A model generated the notes under the pieces. That model was not told where the DNA came from. It did not search any database and worked only from the letters and a program-made list of their open reading frames with translations. Made by a program: the position numbers and the translations under genes. Positions 25,800 through 34,646 of a stretch of DNA of 64,000 bases are shown here, piece after piece. Each line of letters starts with the position of its first letter. The first letter of the stretch is position 1. This stretch comes from Corallococcus macrosporus DSM 14697 (GTDB lineage Bacteria > Myxococcota > Myxococcia > Myxococcales > Myxococcaceae). Where the stretch lies: contig NZ_CP022203.1 in the NCBI RefSeq assembly GCF_002305895.1, forward strand, positions 5,620,501 through 5,684,500, given 5' to 3'.

Positions 25800-26022
25800 C
25801 ACTCGCGGACAATAGGCGGCGCGCTCGGCCCCGACCGGGAAAATCGCAACGGGCCATGCTGGGCGTGAGGGCAGGCGCCCCCATTCCGCTCGGGGAAGTG
25901 GCTGGGAGACACACGCCCGGAGGGGTGTCGGCGAGTCTCCGGGCGCAAGGGCCGGGGGCACGATACCCGGGCCGCCCCACCCTCCTCACCGTTGCGTCTG
26001 GACTCGAGGGCAGGGGGTGGGG

Positions 26023-26796
26023 ATGCGGGGAACCGTCAAAAAGAAGATGACGCGCCTCAAGCACGCGGTGCTGCTCGGGGGACTGGCCTCCACGCCGTGG
26101 CTCTGGAGCGGGTGCGAACCCCAGGCAGGCCCCACGGCGGACGCGGTCAGCGGTGCCGAGGCCCCGGGCGCCTCGACGCTGGAGGGCGGCCCACCGGCGG
26201 CGGAGCCTCCGGTGGCGCCCGGAGGCGGACGTGAAGGCGCCGCGACGGGCCCTGCCCCCAGCAGCTCCAGCGCGAGTGACGGGACGGGGGCGCACGCGGG
26301 TCCAACCGGCGGCGGTTCCGCGCACCGCCTGGACGGCGACAGTCCCACCCACGTCCCGGGCGGCGGGGCTGACGCGCGGGGGCTCGGTGGCGCCGCGCGC
26401 GAAGGCAGCGCCGCGCGGGGGCTCGGTGGCGCCGCGCGCGAAGGCGGCGGACGCGGGGGCGGTTTCGGCGGAGGCGGCAGCCTGACGGGAGGCCACAGCG
26501 CCACGGGGGGCAACAGCCTGACGAGCGGCAACAGCGTGACGGGCGGCAACAGCGTGACGGGCGGCATCAGCACCACGGGGGGCGGCACCCGCACCGGGCA
26601 CGGTGGAGCCGGGTCCGGCGCGGCGGGAGGCGCCGCCATCTCCGGGGGTGGCAGCGGCGCGGGGAGCTCCAGGGCCCTGCCCGGCGGTGAAAGCGGCACG
26701 GGCGCCTCATCCCTGGGAGGCGGCAGCGGCGACGGCGCCTTGGGCGGCGGCAACGATTCGGGTGGCGCCAGGCCCGGCGGGCTCATGGGCCTGTGA
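26023..26796 (+). CDS. Gly/Ser/Thr-rich repeat lipoprotein
   Basis: 257 residues from ATG at 26023, with AGGGGG 5 bp upstream; ATG at 26047 is an alternative. The lipobox is WLWSGC. The mature protein is almost all Gly, Ala, Ser and Thr and contains two exact-copy 13-residue blocks (RGLGGAAREG) and six hexapeptides of type GGNSVT. It has no globular core and no enzyme motif. Low-complexity lipoproteins like this are probably surface-anchored, flexible or adhesive chains. The opposite strand also has a long Pro-rich open frame, rejected because only this strand has a ribosome-binding site and lipobox. Convergent with the SulP gene. Confidence 0.75.
   Translation: MRGTVKKKMTRLKHAVLLGGLASTPWLWSGCEPQAGPTADAVSGAEAPGASTLEGGPPAAEPPVAPGGGREGAATGPAPSSSSASDGTGAHAGPTGGGSAHRLDGDSPTHVPGGGADARGLGGAAREGSAARGLGGAAREGGGRGGGFGGGGSLTGGHSATGGNSLTSGNSVTGGNSVTGGISTTGGGTRTGHGGAGSGAAGGAAISGGGSGAGSSRALPGGESGTGASSLGGGSGDGALGGGNDSGGARPGGLMGL
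26374..26445 (+). repeat. 39-bp direct repeat in the Gly-rich lipoprotein gene
   Basis: A 33-bp identical block starting GCGCGGGGGCTCGG occurs at 26374 and 26413, a period of 39 bp, followed by six divergent bases. The copies remain in frame. Confidence 0.9.
26473..26580 (+). repeat. six 18-bp tandem repeats in the Gly-rich lipoprotein gene
   Basis: Six units of 18 bp, most like GGCAACAGCGTGACGGGC. Units at 26527 and 26545 are identical; the others differ by a few bases. They encode GG(N/H/I)S(V/L/A/T)T-type hexapeptides. Confidence 0.9.
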
Positions 26797-26952
26797 CGCG
26801 GTCCGCCCTGGCCGTCCGTGGCTCCGGGCGGCAACCGTGGAGACGGCAGCAGCCCGGGGGCACCATGCCCAGGGACTTCCGCGCGGAGGGCGTCAGCGCG
26901 CCCCGTGGGTGGGCGGGGCCGTCGCCCGCGCCCGAGACGCGGCCCGACGAGA

Positions 26953-26993
26953 ACGCGCGTGAGGAGCGGGCCACCGCCGCTCGTCACGCGCGT
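26953..26993. terminator. bidirectional terminator hairpin
   Basis: Long stem ACGCGCGTGA-g-GAGCGG (26953-26969) pairing with CCGCTC-g-TCACGCGCGT (26977-26993), one mismatch, 7-nt loop. It lies between the convergent lipoprotein (stop 26796) and SulP (stop 27019) genes. Confidence 0.7.
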
Positions 26994-27018
26994 CCGGAAG
27001 GCGCCCCTTCCCTGTCGT

Positions 27019-28743
27019 CTACGTCGGCTGCTGCGACGGCTGGATGGGCAGCTCCCGCGCGCCCTGCTGCCGGAGGTCCTCCAGCACCTCGTCCATCGTG
27101 GACATCAGCGCGTGAGGTCCGGGGCCGGTCCACGTCCCGGCCTGCTGGAGCATCACCTCGACACCGCCGCGAGCCCCCACGACGATGACCCGGCCGCCCC
27201 GGACCGCCAGGACGTCCGACAGCTCGCGCACGGTGCGCAGGCCCGCGCCGTCCATGTACTTCACATCCGACAGGTCGAGCACCAGGTTGCGCGGCCAGGG
27301 AGGCCCCTGAAGCGCCGCGCTCAGGGTGCTGGCGGAGCGGATGTCCAGGTCACCGCGCACGCGCAGCACCTGCATCGGGGGACGCACGTCCAGGTCTCCG
27401 CCGTCGCTGCCCAGGCTGCGGAAGAGCGGGCGCCCGTCGTTGCGCAGCAGGAGGCTGCGCACGTTGGCCTTCGGCGGCGAGAAGAAGCTGCGCGCCAGGG
27501 AGAGCAGCACGCCCGCGCCCAGGCCCGGGAGGAAGCCCAGCCACGCGATGAACAGCGCGGTGGCGACGGCCACGGCGGCCTTGCCCGCGTTGTCCTCCGC
27601 CAGCGCCTTCAGCCCGCGGAAGTCCAGCAGCCGCGTGCCCACGACGACCAGGATGGCGGCGAGCGCCGCCATGGGAATCCGGGCCACCAGCGCGCCGGCC
27701 AGGAGGCAGGCGGCCAGGAGCATCACCGCGTGCAGCACGGAGGCGGCGCGCGTGCGCCCGCCCGCCTGGACCGACACGGAGGAGCGGACGATGGCGCCCA
27801 TCACCGGCATGCCGCCGAACATCGCCGACGCGCTGTTCGCGATGCCCTGGGCCACCAGCTCCTGGTCACTGTCCGTGCGGTGGTCCGTCAGGCCCGGCAA
27901 CTGGTCCAGCGCCCGTGTGGCGAGCAGCGAGCCCAGCGACGCCAGCACCGTGAGCGCGAGCACGTCCGGCAACAGGGCCGCGAGGTCCAGGCCCTCGAAC
28001 GAGGGCAGGACGGGCGCGGGCAGGCCCGTGGGCAGCTCGCCCACGCGCGCCAGCCCCTCGGACAGGACGCCGGTGCTCGACGCCAGCGTGGCCAGCACGA
28101 GCCCCACCAGCACCGCGGGAATGGAGCGGTGGAGCCTGGGCAGCGCGAGCATGCAGGCCACCACCACGGCGCCCACCGCCACCGACGCGGCATGCACGCT
28201 CCAGTCAGGCCAGGTCGCGGGCAGCACCAGCGCGCGCGCCGCGGACGGCCCACCGCTCACGCCGAGGAGCCGGGGAAGCTGGCTGTCCAGCAGCAACAGG
28301 CCGATGCCGGCGGTGAAGCCTCGCGTCACCTCCGCGGGCATCCACTGGGCCAGCCGCCCTGCGCGCGCGAGCCCCAGGACGACCTGGAGCGCGCCGCACA
28401 GCAGCGTGGCCACGACGACGCCCGCCACGCCGTGCTTCGTGGCGATGAGCAGCACGGTGGGAACGAGCGCGGCCTCCGGTCCCGTCACCCCGAGCCGCGC
28501 GCCGCCCAACAAGGCGGCCAGGACGCCGGCGATGGCGCCACTCACCAGTCCGACTTCCGGCGGCAGTCCGGAGGCCACCGCCAACGCCAGATTCAAAGGT
28601 AGCGCGACGCACGCCACCGTCACCGCGGCGCCGGCATCGCCTGGAAGCGTCCGAGCGGACACCATCCCCTTCCACTCGGTCCATAACCGCCGGGGACGGT
28701 CAGCCCATCCCCGGGACGTCTTGAGCGCAGGTGTCTCGACCAT
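27019..28743 (-). CDS. SulP-family anion transporter with C-terminal STAS domain
   Basis: 574 residues. About ten to twelve hydrophobic helices fill residues 35-430, including the SulP-typical VALPLNLALAVASGLPPEVG and GFTAGIGLLLLDSQL. A STAS domain occupies about 465-565 (LDLSDVKYMDGAGLRTVREL). SulP proteins move sulfate, bicarbonate or other anions across the inner membrane; the substrate is not predictable here. Gly replaces the phosphorylatable Ser in the STAS loop (DGAGL instead of DSSG), so regulation by phosphorylation is unlikely. It is convergent with the Gly-rich lipoprotein and divergent from the histidine kinase gene. Confidence 0.92.
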   Translation of the reverse strand: MVETPALKTSRGWADRPRRLWTEWKGMVSARTLPGDAGAAVTVACVALPLNLALAVASGLPPEVGLVSGAIAGVLAALLGGARLGVTGPEAALVPTVLLIATKHGVAGVVVATLLCGALQVVLGLARAGRLAQWMPAEVTRGFTAGIGLLLLDSQLPRLLGVSGGPSAARALVLPATWPDWSVHAASVAVGAVVVACMLALPRLHRSIPAVLVGLVLATLASSTGVLSEGLARVGELPTGLPAPVLPSFEGLDLAALLPDVLALTVLASLGSLLATRALDQLPGLTDHRTDSDQELVAQGIANSASAMFGGMPVMGAIVRSSVSVQAGGRTRAASVLHAVMLLAACLLAGALVARIPMAALAAILVVVGTRLLDFRGLKALAEDNAGKAAVAVATALFIAWLGFLPGLGAGVLLSLARSFFSPPKANVRSLLLRNDGRPLFRSLGSDGGDLDVRPPMQVLRVRGDLDIRSASTLSAALQGPPWPRNLVLDLSDVKYMDGAGLRTVRELSDVLAVRGGRVIVVGARGGVEVMLQQAGTWTGPGPHALMSTMDEVLEDLRQQGARELPIQPSQQPT

Positions 28744-28979
28744 GCCCGGGCCGTTTTCATGGACCGTGCCGAAGCCCTTCTCACTCTGAACCCTGATTCA
28801 TGTGTCGGCTGAGCCAGACGCCCCTTCGCCGCGCCCGGACCGACACCTGTCTGCCCGCGCCGACACGCGAATTTTCACGCGCGAACATTCGCTCGAAAAT
28901 GCTGCGCGCCGCGCGCAACCTCAGTAGAGGTGTATGCCGGACCAAGAGCGCTGCTCAATGCGCGACGTGACTCCGGCCC

Positions 28980-30484
28980 ATGCGACTCGCCCACCGACTG
29001 CTCATCTCCCATGCCCTCCTGACCGCGGCGCTGTTGGGAGCCGCCGCCTTCTCGGTGGTCGCCATCGTGCGCATGACATCGCTGCTCACGGAGGTCCGCG
29101 AGGAACAGCTCGGCGGCGTCATCAAGGAGGAGGCCGTCCATCAAGCCGCCTGGGCCGTCGAGGTGGCCACCCGGCATGGCCTGTTCGCGTGCGAGCACAA
29201 CGCCCAGGGCGTGTCCGCCGCCGCCGACACGCTCAGGCAACGGCTGGCCAACCTGGACGCCCTCCTCACCCTCCACGGAGCGTCCACCCAGCCGCTGCTG
29301 CTGCGCGCCGCCCAGGGCTATCAGACATACGCGCGGCACATCCTCGCGGGGAATACCTGCGAGCGGCTGCAGAACGCGGCCCTGCGCAACGAGCGCCTCT
29401 TCCTGGCCGAGCAACTGACGGACGCGTGGATCAACACCACGCTCGCGCTCCACTCGGCCATCCGCCAGCGCGAGAAGCGGGCGCACGACATCGGCTCGTC
29501 CGCCATCGCGGTGGGCATCACCCTGGGCGGGCTGGCGGTGGTGGCCGCGTGGGCGGTGGCGCGCTGGGTGGCCCAGGGCGTGACGCGCCCCTTGGGCCAA
29601 CTGTCGGCGCTGGCGCACCGGGTGGGTGACGGCAACTTCGCCCCGCTCCCGGAGGTGTCCGGGCCCCGGGAGATTCGCAACCTGTGGGCGGACCTGGACC
29701 GGATGCGGGGCCGCCTGTCCGAGCTGGACCAGCTCAAGGATGCCTTCGTGGCGTCGGCGTCCCACGACCTGCGCACGCCGCTGGCCCGGCTGCGGACGGC
29801 CATTGGCCTGCTGGCGGATGGCACCGCGGGGCCGTTGACGGCGCAGCAGCAGCGCGTGGTGGAGCTGGCGCGCGTGGCCTGCGAGCGGGAGATCCGGCTC
29901 GTCACCGCGCTGCTGGACCTGACGCGCGTGCAGGCGGGCAAGACGGTGCGCCGGGATGAAGGGTGCCGGCTGGATGACCTCATCGAGCGGGCCGTGGAAG
30001 AGGTGTCCGAGCTGGCCGAGGAGAAGGGCACGGAGCTGGTGGTCATCGCCGAGGGTACGACGCCGCCCGCGTCGCTGGACGCCGCGCTGGTGGAGCGCTC
30101 GCTGGTGAGCCTGATGACCAACGCCGTGCGCGTGTCCGCCCCCGGGCAGCGCGTCTACGTCACGCGGACGCTGTCGCCCCAGGGGCCGGATGGGCGGCCC
30201 GGGACGTGGGCCCGGGTGGAGGTGCGGGACGAAGGCCCGGGCGTCCCGGCGGACGCGCGCCCCCGCGTCTTCGAGCCCTTCTTCACCCGGGCGGTGGGCG
30301 CCGCCAACGCGGACGGCCTGGGCCTGGGCCTGCCGCTGGCGCAGCGGATGATGCGGGCGCTCGGAGGTGATGTACTGCTGCTGGAGAACGCGAACCCCGG
30401 CGCGCGCTTCGCGCTGGTGCTGCCGCTGGGCAGGGGCGTCCCGGCCACGACGACCCCGGAGACGACGGCCAGGAGGAGCGACCG

Positions 30485-30488
<4 letters not shown>
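28980..30488 (+). CDS. membrane sensor histidine kinase
   Basis: 502 residues. Membrane helix about 9-32, a periplasmic four-helix-type sensor region about 33-175 with two cysteines, a second helix about 178-200, a HAMP linker (GVTRPLGQLSALAHRV), then HisKA with SHDLRTPLARLR (His near 262) and a HATPase domain with SLMTNAVRVS, DEGPGVP and GLGLGLPLAQR. It autophosphorylates on the His and passes the phosphate to the regulator encoded next, whose start codon overlaps its stop (ATGA). The ligand is unknown. ATG at 28980 begins directly with the membrane-anchor sequence. Confidence 0.95.
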
Positions 30489-31903
<1,415 letters not shown>

Positions 31904-32024
31904 CGGCCGTCCATGCCAGGACGAGGGCTGGAGGCCCCGCCTGGGCGTTGGCGGAAGCGTCGTCGTGCGCACACCTGGCTCGTGCTTCCCGCCCATGGCG
32001 GTGTGCTTTTCAACTGCCCAACCT

Positions 32025-32043
32025 TCATCTGAACATCAGATGA
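32025..32043 (+). promoter_or_regulatory. 19-bp palindrome before the DUF4142 gene
   Basis: TCATCTGA-ACA-TCAGATGA, perfect 8-bp arms with a 3-nt centre. It ends 15 bp before the start codon and runs into the ribosome-binding site. It could be an operator or a translation-controlling hairpin. Confidence 0.55.
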
Positions 32044-32057
32044 GGGGGACGACAGTC

Positions 32058-32654
32058 ATGCGAATCACACGTGCGGTGTTGGGTGCTGCGTTGATGGGGA
32101 CGGCCGTGATGTTCGCCGGCTGCGGTGAGAGCAGCGCCAGTGAGAACCCGGCGGGCCCGCAAGAGGCGGCCGCGGGCCAGGCCGTGACGCTCACCGACGG
32201 CCAGATTCTGGGAGTGCTCCTGGTGGCCAACGCGGGGGAGGTGATGCTGAGCCAGGTGGGCCAGGCGCAGGCCACCGACCCGACGGCGCGCGACTTCAAC
32301 GCGCGCATGGTCACCATGCACACGGAGGTGATTCAGCGCCTGGAGGAGGTGGCCATGGCCCAGGGCATGGCGCCCGCGGAGAGCCCCGTGTCGCAGCACC
32401 TCCAGGAGACGGCGAAGCGGACCGTCGACCTGCTGAACGGCACGCCGCAGGGGGCCATGTTCGACCTGTCGGTGATGGATGCGCAGGTCGCCGCCCATTC
32501 CGGCACCGCCCTGCTGGGTGACTCGCTGCTCGCGCCGCAAGTCCAGAACCCGGCGCTCAGGGAAGAGCTGATGGCCGTCCGCAAGACGGTCCAGGGCCAC
32601 CTGCAGGAGGCCGCGAACATCCAGACCACGCTCTGGAACGCGCAGAGTCCGTAG
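32058..32654 (+). CDS. DUF4142 lipoprotein
   Basis: 198 residues. The start ATG at 32058 is preferred over the in-frame ATG at 32040 because GAGGGGGA lies between them at the right spacing. The signal ends in a lipobox (AVMFAGC). The mature part is a DUF4142, ferritin-like helical bundle: MVTMHTEVIQRLEEVA, VSQHLQETAKRTVDLL and VMDAQVAAHSGTALLGDSLL. Known DUF4142 proteins are periplasmic or outer-membrane-anchored, of unresolved function, with links to stress. The gene follows the two-component pair after 154 bp and ends before a strong hairpin. Confidence 0.88.
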   Translation: MRITRAVLGAALMGTAVMFAGCGESSASENPAGPQEAAAGQAVTLTDGQILGVLLVANAGEVMLSQVGQAQATDPTARDFNARMVTMHTEVIQRLEEVAMAQGMAPAESPVSQHLQETAKRTVDLLNGTPQGAMFDLSVMDAQVAAHSGTALLGDSLLAPQVQNPALREELMAVRKTVQGHLQEAANIQTTLWNAQSP

Positions 32655-32672
32655 CCACGGCGCGGCTCCGTC

Positions 32673-32697
32673 CGCCCGGGCCACTGGAGCCCGGGCG
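32673..32697. terminator. stem-loop after the DUF4142 gene
   Basis: Perfect 9-bp stem CGCCCGGGC (32673-32681) / GCCCGGGCG (32689-32697), 7-nt loop, 18 bp after the stop. Confidence 0.65.
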
Positions 32698-32804
32698 TGA
32701 CGGCGCGCCGCGGCCTCCCGGGCCCGTACCTGCCCTTCCGTGCAGTTGCAGCGTGCGCGGCCGACGCCAGCTTCCGGCCTCCCCTGCAAAGCGAGGAGAG
32801 CGGC

Positions 32805-34562
32805 ATGCGGCTGAGGACGTGGTGGTGCACCTTCGTGACCTGGAGCCTGGTGGGATGTGGCGTGCAGGAGGAGACCGCCGGTTCCGGGCCACCCCTGGAA
32901 GCGGAGGAGTCCCTCTCGCGGGCGTGCGGCCCGGCCCAGGTGAATGAGGTGACCACGCTGCTGCCGCCGGACCGGCAGTGGCAGTCTCCGGTGAGCTTGG
33001 AGCCACGTCCGGAGTCCCTCACCGAGGTCCAGGGCACCCTCTATTTCAGGGTGGAGGAGCACGCTGGCGACGCCACGTTGTGGAAGAGCGACGGCACCGC
33101 GGCGGGCACCGTGGCGCTGGCGAGGCTCCCCGCTCCGGGCGGCGCCGCTCCCGAGCAGCGGCTGACCCACTTCACGCCAGTGGGCGCGAAGTTGTTCCTC
33201 CAGGTCTTCCAACCGGAGACAGGCCGGGAGCTCTGGGCGAGCGACGGCTCTCCTTCGGGGACCCGGCTGCTGGGTGACCTCACGCCGGGCAGCGACGGCT
33301 CGACGCTGTCGGACCTCGGCGCGCTGAATGGCGCCCTGTCCTTCTTCCGCCATGCGCCAGGGGGCATCGAGCTGTGGCGCTCCGACGGAACGCCCTCGGG
33401 CACCGACCGGCTCTTGCGCGTCGCCGCCGCCACCGCGCTCACCCCGGGACAGACGCTCCGGAGCGCAGCCGAGCTGCGCCTGTTCTTCCTTCACGAGGAC
33501 TCGGCGAAGCGCCTGCGACTGTGGCGCACGGATGGGACGGCGCGGGGCACCCGGCCGGTGCAGGCCTTCGCCGCGGACGCCTCGGTCGAACACGCGCATG
33601 AGCAGGGTGGCGCCATGCTGTTCTTCGTCCGCGAGCCAGCGGCGGGCCGCTTCCGCCTGTGGCGCACGGACGGCACGCTGACGGGCACCACGCCGCTGCG
33701 CGAGCTCGGCGCGGGCGCGTCCATCGCCCATGGCCTGCTGCTGAACGACGAGCGCTTCTTCCTCGTCCACGAGCCCGGCCAGAAGGGGCTGCGCCTGTGG
33801 GGCACGGATGGGACGACGCAGGGCACCCGCCTCGTGACGCACCTGGAGGGCACGGGTGGAAGCCACATCGCGGGCCACCACCTTCAGGACGGCACGGCGC
33901 TCCTCCGGGTCGTCGTGCCGGGCGCTGGCACGGAAATCTGGAGGACGGACGGCACCCGGGAAGGGACCCGGCGCGTGGGCGCGATTGATGCCTCCGCCAC
34001 GGTGCTGGGCTTCACGGGCACGGCGGCCGTCTGGCTCCAGCGCCATGCCCATGCGCCACGCCTGGAGGTATGGCGGATGGACCTGGCGACAGGCCTCCAC
34101 GAGCGGCTGGCCGCCCTCACCAACCCCCATGAAGGGCTGGAAGGCGCCTTCCCCTCCATTCAGCGAGTCGCCCAGGCGGGCGGCAGGTTCTACGTGACGC
34201 AATCCATCTACGCGCCCTGGGGGCCCGCCATCATCGACGTGAGGCTGTGGGTGACCGATGGCACCGTGGAAGGTACCCGGGAGCTCTCCACCGAGCTCAG
34301 CATGTCGACCGACCATCACTCGGCCCTCTTCGACACCGGCACCGGCCAGTTGATGTTCGACACCCGCAGCGGCCTCTCCATCACGGATGGCACGGTCGAA
34401 GGCACTGTCCCGCTGACGTCGTCATCGCCGAACGCCCCCAGCTTCCCGGGGCCGTTCCTGCGCCTGGGCGACACCGTCTACTTCAGCGCCCTGGCGGGCA
34501 ATCCCGGCTTCACGCTGTGGAGCTACCCGGTTGGGAGCACCTGCGGGCGCGCTGCGCGGTAG
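32805..34562 (+). CDS. lipoprotein with tandem LWxxDGTxxGT repeats
   Basis: 585 residues from ATG at 32805 with GAGGAGAG upstream; lipobox WSLVGC. The mature protein is built of about nine repeats of ~50 residues, each ending in a motif like LWRTDGTxxGT: LWKSDGTAAGT, LWASDGSPSGT, LWRSDGTPSGT, LWRTDGTARGT, LWRTDGTLTGT, LWGTDGTTQGT, IWRTDGTREGT, LWVTDGTVEGT and SITDGTVEGT. This ELWxSDGTxxGT pattern is the hyalin-like/DGT repeat common in myxobacterial surface lipoproteins and probably folds as a beta-propeller or beta-rod. No catalytic residues are visible. The gene is isolated between two terminator hairpins. Confidence 0.85.
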   Translation: MRLRTWWCTFVTWSLVGCGVQEETAGSGPPLEAEESLSRACGPAQVNEVTTLLPPDRQWQSPVSLEPRPESLTEVQGTLYFRVEEHAGDATLWKSDGTAAGTVALARLPAPGGAAPEQRLTHFTPVGAKLFLQVFQPETGRELWASDGSPSGTRLLGDLTPGSDGSTLSDLGALNGALSFFRHAPGGIELWRSDGTPSGTDRLLRVAAATALTPGQTLRSAAELRLFFLHEDSAKRLRLWRTDGTARGTRPVQAFAADASVEHAHEQGGAMLFFVREPAAGRFRLWRTDGTLTGTTPLRELGAGASIAHGLLLNDERFFLVHEPGQKGLRLWGTDGTTQGTRLVTHLEGTGGSHIAGHHLQDGTALLRVVVPGAGTEIWRTDGTREGTRRVGAIDASATVLGFTGTAAVWLQRHAHAPRLEVWRMDLATGLHERLAALTNPHEGLEGAFPSIQRVAQAGGRFYVTQSIYAPWGPAIIDVRLWVTDGTVEGTRELSTELSMSTDHHSALFDTGTGQLMFDTRSGLSITDGTVEGTVPLTSSSPNAPSFPGPFLRLGDTVYFSALAGNPGFTLWSYPVGSTCGRAAR

Positions 34563-34592
34563 GGCTCCCCGCGGGCCTTCGTGATGCGCGCG

Positions 34593-34627
34593 CCGGGGAC
34601 TGGTGAACGGCCGTCACCAGACCCCGG
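34593..34627. terminator. bidirectional terminator hairpin
   Basis: Stem CCGGGG-a-CTGGTGA (34593-34606) with TCACCAG-a-CCCCGG (34614-34627), one A/A mismatch, 7-nt loop, between the convergent DGT-repeat lipoprotein and acyl-CoA synthetase genes. Confidence 0.75.
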
Positions 34628-34646
34628 CCCGGGCGGCGCGCGCGAG

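Noticed and set aside
25986-26987. Pro-rich minus-strand frame opposite the Gly-rich lipoprotein
   Set aside because: Only the + strand has a ribosome-binding site and lipobox. Gly codons (GGN) read as Pro codons (CCN) on the other strand, which explains the composition.
28744-28979. Regulatory element or small gene between SulP and the histidine kinase
   Set aside because: Only GC-rich sequence with short imperfect symmetry; no frame with a start signal and no clear promoter boxes.
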